Origin: Branchiostoma floridae
Lineage: Eukaryota; Chordata; Leptocardii; Amphioxiformes; Branchiostomatidae
DNA length: 64,000 bases
NCBI RefSeq assembly: GCF_000003815.2
Contig: NC_049983.1
Span: forward strand, 13,584,240-13,648,239
Direction: 5' to 3'
Shown: positions 33,911 through 47,900 of the stretch, one piece after another
Position numbering within the stretch: the first letter of the stretch is position 1
Layout: every line of letters starts with the position of its first letter
The notes under the pieces: model-generated
Databases searched by the model: none
What the model was told of the DNA's origin: nothing
What the model saw: the letters and a program-made list of their open reading frames with translations, nothing else
Program-made: the position numbers and the translations under genes

Positions 33911-36455
33911 ACGCTAAATGTGCCCAATGCCAGCCATGTATGTCAATATTTGCAAACGGACTGAAACAAGATGTCGGAGGGGGGATCAAATGTCAGGGAG
34001 AATTAGCCCCTATCTTGATCCAACCCTTGTGTCAGGTGTTTCACGTTTTTTTGTGCCAACCAACAGGAACATTTTGTGATTGGTTGAGACTGTAAATATT
34101 TGCATACAGCGTGAAGGGAAACATGTTGAATCACCTGCCGAAACGAGAACGAAAACCGCCACGAGTAACAGCTGACATTTTCATATGTATACAATGTTCA
34201 CCCTCCCATGTTTAAACTAATTGTTTTTCAGAGGCGGCGCCACCCCAGTGCTTACATGCATTCTGCATAATCGTGAAAATCCAATTTCACTAATTTGATT
34301 TACTTCTGCTAATTGTTTTTATTGCGTCTCCTTTTGTCAAGTTATCAGCTACCTTTTTACTTGGTTTTAAAAATAAAGCTGTAAATAGCATTGTGCTCCT
34401 TTGTTGTTCATCCTTTGTATGGAAAATCATTGATTTTGCCACAATGTGCTATCTTTAGCAATATCATACTTATCAGAATAGTAAAATATAGTAAAATACA
34501 GAAGAGGCCAAGACTTAGTCCTTCCACACTTCAATGATGATAATCTTTAAAGAAAATTCATGCCTGAAAGATAATCATAAGTGTCCAAATGATTCCATGA
34601 ACATTACTGACAGTGAACACACAACCTAGAAATGAATGAGTGTGAGATGTGTTCAGTCCTCTTGTTACCTCATTCATCATCTAACAGCTGGCAGGTACCT
34701 GACTGTTACCAAGACATGTGTCCTGTTTTGCCGAAAGAGAAACAAATTTTTCATGTAAAAATAAAGCCGTTAGTGCTTAATGCAACTGCCAGAGCTGAAG
34801 TGCAGCTTAAACATACTGGAGTTCCACACAAGGCTGACCCAACACTCCAGCCTATTCAAGCACTGATCTGGCACAGAAGCTTGGCTTCCCTCCCGGTTTC
34901 AAATGTCGCCTTTCATTTTATTCTATTGCCTTTTGTGTAAGCAAACAGAGGTAGGGCTGCTGTTAATGCTGTCCTTGTAATAAAACAAATGTATGGTCGA
35001 ATTTGGGGGGGAACAGTTTTCCTCTGCATGAAAAGGGAACATTTAGGAAAGGAAGAAAAATTGTTGAGAAAGCAGGTCAGGCAATGACAAGTTGAGTGTA
35101 GCAGTATCAGGTAAAAATCCAGGGTCCCACTGTATCCAGGGCTCCACTGTAAAGCAGTGACTTACTTACACTGAGTTGGGTCTCCCTGGCTAAAGAAAAC
35201 AGAATAGAAAAAAAAAGTTGATTTGCTGTATTTTGCTTTCAATTATGATTGGCTCTGACCCTAGCAGAATAATGAGTCTCATAGTACACAACTGTATGTG
35301 AAAGTGCTGCAGTCATGTTTCAGTGGTGATGCAGTGCCAAGGCAGGCAGTAAGGGGGCTCTTCTGTGGCACCTAAAAACCCCGACTGTTAGGATTACTGT
35401 ACGAGTTGGTACCTGTTGAGAGCATAGAATGCCATTCCTGGCATATTTAAAATGTCTAAAAGTATAGAACCATCCTGGTTTCTTACTGACTGTTTTTCAT
35501 GATTTGTAGACTATGCCACCTTCACTGAAAATGCCTTCAAATCAACTGCTTTACAAGGCTCATAAAGTTGAATTTCATTTATAGTACCCAGTAGCTACAG
35601 TACACATCTGACATCCTGGGTAGGTACTATCTTGTAGTCAGTACTAAATGTAAGACATTATCATAAAAATGTAATTATATTTGACAAATAAGAATACCAG
35701 GACTGGCAAAGTCTTGATGTAGGGTCTATAGCAACAACGAAAATTCAAGGAACCCAAAGTTACAAGGCAATCATACTAAGAAAATGCATGTCAGAAATAC
35801 CTTTGATGGAAGCCTAGCCTTTGTCATGTTTGCTTGTACTCTCTCCCAATGGTCCTTTGCATTTGATGTAAAGTTAGCAGCTTACAGAACTAACCATAAT
35901 TCTTTGCTGGACAGAACCTTCTGCAGCAAAAGTGTCCTGAAGGTCTTTTTGATGTCTGTAATTTGTCTGTAATCCCAAAGGAATGCCTGTTTTGTCTGGT
36001 CTATCTAAAGGTGTGAAAACCCATAGGCCTAGTGACGCAAACATGATCATGATAATTAACCCCTTGATATACCTGTATTCCAACACTATCTATATAACAG
36101 TTGGTCAAGGTTTAAAATATTTCTTAACAAGTTGAAGGCCTAGGGCTCTCACCAGTCTTGGGAACAATATGATGAAATATTATGTTAAACTACAGGTGTA
36201 AGATCTCAAGAGTGAAATATAGACCAAATCTTCCTTATGCCTAAGAAAAAGTGCTTCACACCTTGGAAACCCCTCCCAGCATTGTCTGCACAGATTGCTA
36301 TCTCTACAAGAGTAAACAATAGATTCTCATTTCCTACCAACTTGTAGGCGTTTCGTCACACCTAGTGATTTGAAATAAGCCAGTCCTATGATTATTCACA
36401 TACTCAGTGCCAGGGTGCCCCCAGGTGTTACCCATACATTTCTTTGGGTAATGAT

Positions 36456-36571
36456 GCAACAAAAGATAAAGTTACCAGATTTCTGGGAAAGGTGACTAAT
36501 CTATTTTCTAATCTATCAACGAAACAAAAGATGAAGTCGCTAGATTTCTGGGAAAGGTTACTAATCTATCT
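36456..36571 (+). repeat. 65-bp tandem duplication
   Basis: The unit at 36456-36520 is repeated from 36521 onward. Both copies contain AGATTTCTGGGAAAGGT and ACTAATCTAT, with about 10% divergence. The 65-bp period shifts the reading frame of the coding-like sequence by two bases. Confidence 0.75.
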
Positions 36572-36706
36572 TTACAATCCACAGAGGATGAGCTGGATGG
36601 GCTACAAGAATTTGTTCCAGAGCCCAACCAGTACATTGGCAACCCTGGGGATGTTGTTGCCCATAATAACTTCAAAGGTGTGTTAAATTTACTGTGTGAT
36701 GTGAGC
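36512..36706 (+). pseudogene. Orphan coding-like segment, unknown protein
   Basis: An open frame of 65 codons ends at TAA (36707). It has balanced, acidic, protein-like composition: ETKDEVARFLGKVTNLS, then STEDELDGLQEF and VPEPNQYIGNPGDVVAHNNF. The last part is followed by G|GTGTGT, a possible donor. The upstream copy of the 65-bp duplication encodes a diverged version of the first part in another frame. I do not recognise the family. It may be a real exon of an unannotated plus-strand gene, or a remnant of a gene or transposon broken by the duplication. Confidence 0.25.
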
Positions 36707-39700
36707 TAAGCACCGAGGTCAGGGACTGTATGTTGTAAATACTATGGTATTTACATGAAATCATATCTCCAAGGTCAGTGTAATAAAACATATCCCTGGA
36801 TAAAAGATCTAAGTCTAGCTACTCTCTAATGCATTCCATCCATTTGCTCAAAAAATTACTTTCGTTGTTGTCCCAGATGTTTTCCGGGATAGAGGCAATT
36901 AGAAGGCTGCATCGCCTCTTGGATAGAAAAGTACACATAAGATGATACAAAACCAACATACCTAATGCACACAAAAGGAAAATCTTTATTCATTATTGCC
37001 TAAGGCACAACTTCTTAAGAGTAACAGAGGATCAGTAACCTTGGTGATGTCCATAAGCACATCTTGAACATCTGTTCTTTTCACTTAGTGACTCGGCACA
37101 AAAGCATACGGACAATCTTTATCTGAATGAATTCAGATGTTGTTATGTTTTGCAGGTGTCAAAATGCAGCAAAGATTTCTCTTTAAACCAGAGTGTAGAT
37201 TTCAGTTTTCTTATAGATGTGCATGTCTTGTCCACCCAAGCTTGGAATGGGTATGGACTGTGTTTTGTGTCCATTTAAGACTCTTGTTGACTGCAGTTTA
37301 AAAGAAAACTGCCAGGGCCTGGTGGAGTCTAAATCCTTAGAAAATTTTAATCTCATTTCAGTTCTTTTAAAGAGTGAGCAATGAACCTCATAGTACACTT
37401 TTACCAGGCCTAGCCACTTAGAAAAACCCATTCATGAAAATACTGACTAAAAAAATGCATTTTCACATGATGTCTGACTCTAATGTGGTCTTGTTTGTCA
37501 TTAATAACATGCCTAATGTCTTGTGATCCATCTATGTACAAGTCTTTATTTGTCCCATAACATGTTTGACAGGAGACCACTCTTGTTTTCTTTGCCCTTT
37601 TTATGTTCTCCTCCCAACATATGATGTGGACATTTATCTCAATGCACCTCCTGTCCACCGCTCCCTCCTCAATTACACAAACATCATACAGTATTAATTA
37701 CGCTTTTTGCAAATGTTAGTTTTCCTTTAAAGTAACTCTTTACATGTTGACAGAACATATTGCAAATGGGGTCTCGTTATTCATTGAGGGATAAAAGCCA
37801 ACGTTGTATCAATGGTGAAGTTGTTTTTCTTCCCCTCCCATGAAAACATGTCAGTTGCAGCCAGAGACTCCATGTTACCTGTGCAAACATCCCTTACCTG
37901 ACACGACTCACCTCACAGGTGTGCTGTCTACCTGGCAGATGGTATGGAACAATTGAGGTAAGATAATAAAAGCATCTCAAGAGGTAGTTACATGTTGACT
38001 AAGATATTTTATCTATAGCCTGTTACAATCAATGCATTAGCTTTACAGGGTAAAGGAAAATCCCCTTACACTATCAGAAGTTGAGTACAAGAATTAATAT
38101 GATCTAACATTTATAATTTATAGCCATTCCATAATTTCAATAAAAACTTAAGACGTCACACTTCCAAGAAAATGTATTATTAATGTGACAACGGCTCAGC
38201 ATCTACTTGTTATCTTAATATTTTATTATGGAAGGTTCAGAGAAGAATTATATTGATTACACAGAGAATTGCTGTCTGTGACCACATATTTGCAACAATA
38301 TCAATTCATTTACAACATTGTGCCCTTCAGTATCTTGTCTTAAAAAAGCTAGGTGTGAGTTAGAAGTAAGATATCTCATGTTACCCTACATATCTATGCC
38401 TACGTGCCTTGGGTCTTGCACAGGTGTATTTCAGATGTTCACAAGCTAACACCTGTTGACAGACATTAAATCCTCACCTGACCTGTTGGCTTACGTGTCC
38501 TTATACCTTTGCACACAGGTTTTATATGTGCCACAAAATCACTAGCTGAAAGCCCTTACAAAGTCTATATAGAATGTCAGATTGTTTTATACCATGTATG
38601 TCCTAATCAATAAAAGCACGGAATTACATTACAGTCAGCTATCAGTCTCCTTTCTCTAGTCACCTTTTAGTATCATGGCTGTGACATATCATAAACATAT
38701 ATGTTCTGTGTCAGGTTTTTCCTCACAACTGATTTGATATTGATGTGCTATTACTAGTGACCTTTCGTTAATACTTTTATAAGTTTAAGTTATTCATAGG
38801 TAATATAATGTACGGTAAGATGAACTGGTAGTATCAGTCACTTGCATGTTCACATGCCTGTGTGTTATGTCCTTTCTCTACCCCGGCTGCTATGACTGTG
38901 TCCTGCCAGCCCACTCCTCCCAACTAACGGTCATCTCACACTAGACTGAACCTGCATGTACCATGGACCAAAATTTGGCGGGAATTTGCACACGGCTCAC
39001 CTGCATCCCGACATCTCTTCATGCCTTCTAAACCTAGTAGAAAGGACGTCTCAGTTTAAACTTAATACATGGCTGCCTCTTTGCATAGCATGTCCGGTGA
39101 ACGTGCCACAAAAATTCATTTGAATGACAGGAATTCTATGTGCTTGTGGGTAATGTTTTTGCGTGGTCTGTAGCTTTTGATTTTTGGCAACCAGCATGTC
39201 CTGCACAGGTTCATTTGGTCCTGTGTTTTGTGTGTTATCTTTGTCCTGGTGCAGACCATGGTGCCCAATGACATTCTTTGTGTTGTAGGTATTCAGTGTG
39301 TCTGCCAGCACACCTGAATTACTGTACACCTATTGTTATATGTGTCACAACCCTTATTTTTACACAAAACAGGATTTATCTTCTGAAACATTTCTTTGAT
39401 GCTTCCTATTTGAGCTTATGCACAATTCAGTACAAAAAAGCATCTTGTAGTATGCTATCATGACTGACCTTTACATCATAGTGACCTCTTATTCTTTAGA
39501 CCAACAGACATCAGTGTTGCATTGATGTGTAATACTTTTGTAATCCAGTTGTAAAGCATGAATGTCGACTTAAGAAACAGATAAAACCTACCATTTCGAC
39601 CCATCTGTTGAAATCAAACGAGAACCCTATTGTTGCAATGTCACAGTGTGCAAATTGGTGTTTGGAAGTGATGACAAACAAGTGAGGTTTTCGCCTGACC

Positions 39701-40750
39701 AAAGTGGATTTGAAGGCCGTGCAAAACATTAGCGTGTGTGAATGGAGTTGTTCTATTGTTGTTAGTGACTGGCACATGTTTTGATTTCTTCAGGTGAGGT
39801 CAGCTATGGCATGTCTTGGTCAAAAGGAACAGGCTCAAACAATGCTACCAGCCTCAACCACCACGGACGAAAGGAACACTAAAGGGGAAGAAAATTCCAC
39901 CTGTGTGAAAAGAATGACCGCATATAACATCAAAACGTTCCCTGCGAAATTAGGACATATACAGTGTAGAATACTTCAGATTAGAATACTAACTGTTACA
40001 ACATTCATAATGAGAGTGATTTGATAAGAGTGTCGTTTCCAGGTGAAAACAGGCCAGAATCGTCATAGTAAACGACCTAACAGGTACTCTTGGGTTTAAA
40101 AAATATGGCGGCAATTACCATGACAACAAAGACGCTCAACTGATCAACAAGGTAAAAGTCACCTCCAAACAAAATGACGTCGACATGTTAAGTACTTCAT
40201 TGAATAATATACTTGTTACGTATCTCGACACTTCACCAGGAAAACCATACATGTAAAAAACATACCACTGTCTATCTGACACTGCGTGTAGATGTCTGCA
40301 TAGCTGTACAGAAGCAGACGTATAGGCCGATGGATAAAGGTTAAGCTGCATGCTACAGAGTAGGATCTGTGAAATAGGCTCGTGACCCAATTGCATACCC
40401 ATTTTCAAAGTAGATAATGCCCGCTGAAATCCCCATATCTAGACCTTTTCATAAGGCATGTGCTGAGCGAGTACTGCCCGTAGGGCGCAACAGTTTCGCA
40501 CATATGCTCTCCAAAAACTAACATTGAAGACATACCACAAGGTATTAGGTGTAACTTGTCATGTAATCTTTAGACAACTAGCGACCCCAGAGTCTTAAGT
40601 AACAAAGCGTCTGTTTAGATGGTGTGGGCCAAACCTCAGAAAGCTGCCTCAAACAAGAGAAGTTATCAGATGGAATGTAGTTTGCCATTTTTTCCGGAAA
40701 TCCCTACGTTCACATAAACAGGAGGGGGATACTTGTAACGTTGTATTATT

Positions 40751-40802
40751 CATACTACAGGTATGCGTAGTCAAGACGGAGACTACGCATACTACAGGTA
40801 TA
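40751..40802. repeat. Hairpin flanked by 14-bp direct repeats
   Basis: TATGCGTAGTC (40762-40772) and GACTACGCATA (40781-40791) form a perfect 11-bp stem with an 8-nt loop. The 14-mer CATACTACAGGTAT occurs on both sides (40751-40764 and 40789-40802), overlapping the stem ends. Confidence 0.65.
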
Positions 40803-43800
40803 CTAGTATGCATATTCTCGGTCTTGGCCGTTGGCCTGGATATTTGGGCATTTCAAACGATTTCCATAGTATTTATTTCTGTCAATGAAGACATTCCATA
40901 CGTACGGGTTTCTCGTGACGAAAGAAGACAGAGTCTAGATAACGTTACATGTACAATATTTCTTAGATTTCTCAAAGATACCAGGGATCCAGGTCACCAC
41001 GAGGACATACAAGTAGCTTTTTATGTTTTGCCAATCTGTAAAATGCACAATGTCAAGGACATCTAAAACATGTCTGTGATAATACATAAGTTACGTTAGA
41101 CAATCATGGAGTACCGCGTCGAGTGCGTTTATCAGAATAGAGTCTGACATTTTCTACATAATGTTACATTGGAAGGGTGAATAGTTAAATTGTTCACATG
41201 TGACTACCCGTCATCCTCCGAGATTTATTCCACCTATCCCAAATTACACGGCGTTGAAGTCACCGTTTCCTGAGCTGCTGAACAGTATGAATGCATTACT
41301 ACTTCATTGTATTTGATCACTCTCTGGGGTGGCGGGTCAACTCATTAGTGTAGTGTAACATCATGTCGGCATAAGGAGGAAGTCAACCGTATTAAACAAT
41401 AGTTGACAATTGTTAACACCGAAATTCGTAATGAAACTTACTGTTATCAAAGCGTATTAATAGAGATGTCACCATGTCGCCAGATATACAAGCCAACAAT
41501 TAGTGATTCTAAATACCCAATATGACGGTGCAATTTCTCATTCTATCATCTGCTGCTCAAGAACAATACAAACCACTATAGTCTATACAGAGGACTCCTA
41601 ATCCCTCTCATCGCAAAACAGTCACAGACGATTATTGACTAAAGCACAAGGCCACGTCTACACCGTGACCTTGGTTCACCCGCATGATAATTCACTCTCC
41701 AATCACTCAGAGAAAAGCCGGCTGCAAACATACTTGAAGTCAAGTAGTCTAAAGGAAACGATGTTGTCCGTTATTTTTCAACCAGAGCGTTAAAAACAGA
41801 CTGTGGTAGTTCTTCTGTGACAGATATGTTTTAAGAACGTGCTTTCCCCCAAGTCGGACCCAGAGGGACGTGCTCCATCTGCCTACAGTGAACGATGACG
41901 TCTAGTCTGTTTGCTCTTCGTTCAAACAGCATTTACGTGTTTACTGCCAGGTTGGAAGATGACGTCAATGCGACATATATTGTCTTGAAAGTAGCCATGA
42001 TGACCGGAACTCACAGTAAGCAGTATTTGTCCTATTTAGCACAGGACATAGACATTGCTACACGTTCTCCATGTATGGCCTGAAGTGATTGGATTTAAAA
42101 GCGAGACAAATCGAACGGTATGCTGAACGATTTCTTAGAAGACTAACCCTTAAGTTAAAGTTTTTGTTATCAAGCATTGCCTTTTGTACGACCACGAGTG
42201 TACAGTACACGCCATGGCCCAACATCACTGTCATTTCTTAGGGAACAGACCAAAGAGTTCGTGAGGCTGCCATACTTGGGAACGTCTATTAGTTGTTGAC
42301 AGGTGACTATAATCGTGCGTGCGCTAATAGTGGTGCAATTCCAAGTTTCGCTCGGTAGGTTTGTTGACTGTCTCAGTTCTCATTCAGCTTTGGGGGTCAA
42401 TGACTTGCCTGCATCACAAAGATCATATTTCCAAACGTTTGCTTATCAATACCAGCGATCTGTCGACAATCATTCAATTGGTGGTCTCCCATTCGATATA
42501 GTTGCAGAACCAATATACCAGTCATAAACGCTTGTCAACAGCTCTCTAACCTTCACATTTTTACTTAACTACTTGTTTTGTTGTCATAGTGATAAATGCA
42601 ATCCTGTTATTGTTCTACAGATTACCCTGATTACAGTTATCATGGACACTTAGATCACAACGCCCCTAAGGTTTAATCCGCTTTCTTTTGTGGTACATGT
42701 AATTATTTTCATGACCCTTAAACGCGCGTGTGTGACCTATAGGTCATTTTAACTTCAGTTGAAGTCTTCAAACTTCAATGTTCTCCAATACATGTATTAC
42801 GCACAGAGAATGCAGACACTACAAAATGATAACACAGACACAAATGTGTTGACCCAACCCTGTATGTCAGAAAGGGAACACACGTGTTGATCATTGTTAT
42901 CTAAAGACGGGACGCCGTCTATGTCTTGAGTATGGACACAGACAAGCTCACTTCATATTTTGTTCCACATGCGTATGTTTCGCCATTGCGGTCTAAATTG
43001 ATCATAAGGTATTTTCCCGTTTGCTGTCTAAGATCTGTGTATGAGACTGTATGGAAAGCAATGTGCGTATTCGTCGGAATACTATGAAATTTCGAGAAAC
43101 CCGATGTAGAAAGTGCACATACCCAGTGAAGACTAGTCTCTGCCAGACTCCTGGGGATTCTAGAAAAATAGTCGAAATTGGCCATATCTATGGACAGAAT
43201 AATATGTCAGAACTACAGAAGAGTAAGTCGGTCAGAGGAACAGATTGCAACTTTCAATCATCTGGCATATTATTCTGCCTGGCCGATTGCATCCATTTTT
43301 CCAACAACCAATGGATTCTGGTACGGCAAGACAGTGTTCGTCGTGTTCTCGTTTCAGAACCTCAGAATTACTGTGCATTGAAGCCCGTGGCTGCATGCTG
43401 TAACTTTCCATATTTGGCTGTACTTTGCACCTTGATAAAAGCTCCTTGTTTGCACCTAGGTCTGTACGGTCAGGGTTGTTTCTAAACTTGACCATACATG
43501 TCTTTTCAGCTAAGAAGTGGAGTAACGTTAACCAAACAATGATATTTGACCAGCCTCAAAGGTCCCTCCCAACCGATGTTTGAGGTATGTTAAAAATGCC
43601 ACCTAGCCGACCAAATCGAAGTACTACTATACCGACTCGGCACTCTGAATACTTCTCTTTGGCGTCAGCTACAACTGTTTGCCTGAAAGTGTCGTATTCT
43701 GACATACCGGACAGTTGCAATCATTTCCCATGAGAACACACTTCAAGTGGTGGGAATAACTCATTAAAAAATCATCAAAACTAAACATTGCACAATGTAC

Positions 43801-44834
43801 TCTGAAAAATGCTGTATGATATTGCAGCTGGCAATATATAGTTACGTGAATTCATGACACCTGTTTTAGAATGATGCACATTATTATGATAATGTCGGTT
43901 ATGAATCAAAGGTAACTGAGTGATTAATTTGTCGTAAGTAATGACTTTACCAGATGTATAAGCTGGTTTTAGAATGTCCTGAACGTTTCGGTATCACAAA
44001 AGACACTCGAATGTGTTATCGCTGAGAGACGTGTCTTTGAGTATCTCAACATTTGACTTATGCCAGATTAACAGGAAATACCTTACACCAGTTATAAAGG
44101 TAAGTAGTTGCTTCACGACGTTGGCAACAAGTATAAATGTCACTTAACGGGTAGAATCAATAATTGAGCCCAACAATCCCGGGTCCATCCGGTAATTTGC
44201 TCAGCCAATATTTACTCCTCCGTGCATGTCAGCCCGATAACGGGGTCATTAAAACCCTACTCATAGAGCACGGCACTCCAACACAAGACCGTTCTTGTGG
44301 TGCTGTGTGTACTGTTTTAACGTGTCGGGTTGGAGTTAAGTGCTTTCTGGGTCTAAGGAGTTTTCGTGTTTTATGACATTGAAAGCTGTCAAGAAACTGC
44401 TCCCCTCTCGTATCTCCTGGTACAAAAAGGCAGCTGTTTTTTCTGCACTCGAGGATACTCGGTGTATCGGGGTTCGATCAGACGCATTGCAGTTTTCCTT
44501 CCAAACTCATGCGTACTTTATTAAGTAAAATCCAGAACCGAAGCTATCTACTCTACTCTATTACCCGTTATTAGTACAATCTACAAGTATCGTCACTACA
44601 CTATTTCGTTTCTAGTTTTAGTCATACAAAATGTTCATTGATGTGAATTCATATCGTTGTATTCGTTAGACTCGTTACAGATATAGTCGACGCTATGTAG
44701 TTGGACAAATTTTATTATTACGTTCAGTATAATCTATCGGCCGCTATCGCAAATACCATCTTCGATATGTTGTAGTACGGTGATTGATGAGAAAATGTTG
44801 ACTCCTCTGACCAATAGTAATTGCAAATACCAAG

Positions 44835-44986
44835 ATGGCGGCGGTCTCGCCATGGCTGCTGCACCAGGTGGACCTGTGTGCTCTCACACACGACAAAGTC
44901 AACGGCCTCCAGCTAATAACAGCCTTATTGATTTTTGATTACCCCAGAATGTTAAGAGCGGTAAATCCCTGCTCTGTTTGCGTAAG
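44835..44986 (+). CDS. Candidate first coding exon with YY1-like start
   Basis: CCAAGATGGCGGC gives a strong Kozak context and matches a YY1 core element that often lies at or just after the start of TATA-less promoters. The frame runs 50 codons (MAAVSPWLLHQVDLCALTHD onward, to NPCSVC) and then meets GTAAGT, a perfect donor. An earlier possible donor, CAG|GTGGAC, would leave only MAAVSPWLLHQ. I do not recognise the protein, and I found no matching acceptor exon downstream. Confidence is low, but the start context is unusual for non-coding DNA. Confidence 0.2.
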
Positions 44987-47900
44987 TAAATGTATGCCCA
45001 GTCTCCGTGTCCTGTCTGTTACTATGTGCAAGTCTGCTCATGTGTTTGCTGTCTTTGCCTTACCTGACACGGCTGAGTATGAATGGACATTTATTAAATA
45101 AGACCACTACACACGTTTAAAGTCTCATTTTTTGTGCTAGGAATTTAGCCCTTTTAGGGAATGACGGTTAGCTATGTGAACGGACCAAAAGTTGATTGTA
45201 AGAAACAATGTTCTTGTTGTTACACTTGGAAGAAATGGAGAGAGAAGGTGTGTATGTACAGGTGCAAATCCATTGCCTTTTACGACGTCTTGACCCTGCG
45301 ACGCCAACCTCTATGTAATAAACAGGGCCGGGGAAGTATGTAGTGTTCGTCGCCTCTCTGTGTCACTATGTACGGTTGCATTGAAGTAGTCTTAGCTATA
45401 TCGGTGAGTTATGAGCCATTATTGACACACTGGTGGTAATTTGTGTTGATTGAAAATGCCAATGACCCGCAATGGCAGCCATAGTACTGTTAGTAACCTT
45501 ACATACTCACATATGGCACTAAATGTTTCCAACTCAGGGAACAGACGTGAAGGTATTTATTGTGTGCGATTAAACGGCACGGGAATGAAGCGTGGAGGGG
45601 GGTGGGTGGTCAAGGTAGAGCAACTTCGCAACTTCGCAATACGTATTCATTATTATGGAGGGGCGCAAACTTTGCGCAAATAAATTGTTAACGGTTTGGG
45701 CCAGTTCTGCTCAGCTGCCGCCCGAGCGGATAGTTCGAGTAAAACTGATCAGCAGTAATGTGGTACCCATAGCCAAAGATAATTTCTTGTACCTTTATTC
45801 TGAAGCTTAAAGATAATGTAAACACGGGGGAACACTATCTAAATATCAGTGTGTTGAGTAAAAGATGTACAGTGAATTGTTAACTGTGCTCGTTACATAT
45901 ATACATTGCTACAAACGTTAAAGAAAAACAGGGAAAACATCAAACTGGTTGTACCACAAAAAGACAAACACTAACGATGGCAGGAAACCCCCTTACACAC
46001 TCCCTAGGTTAAGTGACCCGTCCCCTTGGAAAATAAGAGCCGATAGCCAAAGAGAGGTCGTGGTTAAGTGATCTAGAGAGTAGTGGAGAGAGGTGGGCTC
46101 AAAACAACAACCAGGCTAGCACAAAAAGTCTCCATTCACCCGAACACTCCACTGTCCATCGCCAACCCCAATATGAAAACAGCTGTTTTCAACTCTCAGT
46201 TTATTCTGAGGCCGTTCTTTGACTTGTATCGCTGATGGGTTGAGAAGTGGCGCGCATCTTTTGTCCGGAAATGTCAGTAGAAAGACTTGAGAACTGCCCG
46301 CATCACACACAGCTGTCGATCGAGGAGCTGATGTTTATTTTACGTGGCGTTTTTCGAACCTTTTGGCTATCCAGTCCTGCTGCTATTTGTCGATATACAA
46401 CATTTCAGACTAGATGACTCTTATTACCAGTAGTTACATATTTTCTATGTGTTGGCAAGAGCTGTACCTTACCAACTTTTCCAACACTCCGCATCTGCTT
46501 GGTCCTTAATAGAAGTGCCTTTCTACACACTATACGCCCGAGGCAGGTGAAATCGCTGACTGTCACTGTTTGGCACGGCTCTCACGAATGTCATTTCCTC
46601 CTTCTATGAGAATGAAATGTTTCTATGGAACAAACATGAGAAGGGGCTGAACTCCGAACTTTAAGGTGTTATCAACACAAGCTTGAATAGCGCTACCAAC
46701 CATCACATGTGTGCCAACAATAAGGCGAATACCACAGTCCGATGACCATCCAAAGGTCTCACTGTTTTGACTATTTTATCCAATTACCCGGTACACGGCC
46801 AGACCGATACTTGTCAGATTTACCGGGTAACGACGTTACATGTGTTACACAACTTGTGGTCATTGTTCGTGCCGTAACGCTGTCCCTAACGGCCGTAACC
46901 CGAGCCTTCCCACTGTAACCCTACCCGCAACCGGCAACAAAGCACGGAAGCTTTTAACCTGGCTGCTTTCTTCCCGTTTTAATCCACTCAACAGATTATC
47001 AATTATGCTATTGGCTACAGCAACAAAAGTAGCTGAAACGGGATGGTGCATCGGAAGACCCAAAAATGCCCTTTATTTTGCTTCCCAGCTTATTAAAGGA
47101 AGAAACCACATTGACTGTATCCCTACTGTCACGGTTATCTGAGTTAAGGAAGTAGCATGAGTGTGGGTGTTTCTGGGCTTTTCCCTAATTCATTCCTTCT
47201 CCCAAATATTTCCTTGCAAGTTTTATTTGCTTGGTTATAATTTATACTAGCGTAAACCTGAACCACTTTCTTACATTCCAAGCATCATCTGTTAATGCGT
47301 GGTCCCTTCTACCTGCCCACGGTTTTACACATCACCCAACAACAGTGAACTTTCCCCTTAAGTTTTTGAAGGCCCATTTGTTTTGTTCCAGCATGTTTGC
47401 TTGAGTGCTTTTGGAGTTTATCGAAGCGCCTTAGTAGTCAAGACGCGCTGCTGTAACGTCGGTCAGGATGACTAAGCACGAGTCGCCTAGCAACAACAAC
47501 TCACCAGGTGTTGCACCTGTAGACAGGTGAAAGGTTACATGTGTTGGTTGTTTTGTTTCCTGTGTGGCCTTGTTCATGACTCCGTGTAGCACTGTCCATG
47601 TAAAACTCCTCCCTACCTTAAGACCAATACGCGAACAATAACTAACTTTCTAACCTAATTGATTGTTGAGCGCATTAGCCCCTAACACAGGCCACAGCGC
47701 AGTCAATGGTCTCGGGTAAAAGATTTATAGCTTGGCCTCCAGACTTGTGTATAATCCCCAATAGTGGCGGAAGGGCCCATTGTGGCAGTTCGTGAACAGT
47801 GTAGTGTAGTCACCTATTCAAAATACACTTAGTCACAGGGGGGCAACCCGGCGATGTTCCGACGTTAGGGATTAACACGGCCACCAAAGTTCTCCGTCAA

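Larger units (their letters stand above)
33911..44800. other. Non-coding region with few landmarks
   Basis: AT-rich sequence with no recognised gene except the orphan segment at 36.5 kb. A short hairpin flanked by direct repeats is at 40751-40802. The remainder shows nothing I can name. Confidence 0.5.

Noticed and set aside
40107-40142. Another ATGGCGGC start on the plus strand
   Set aside because: The frame closes after 12 codons without a donor, and the upstream context is weaker than at 44835.
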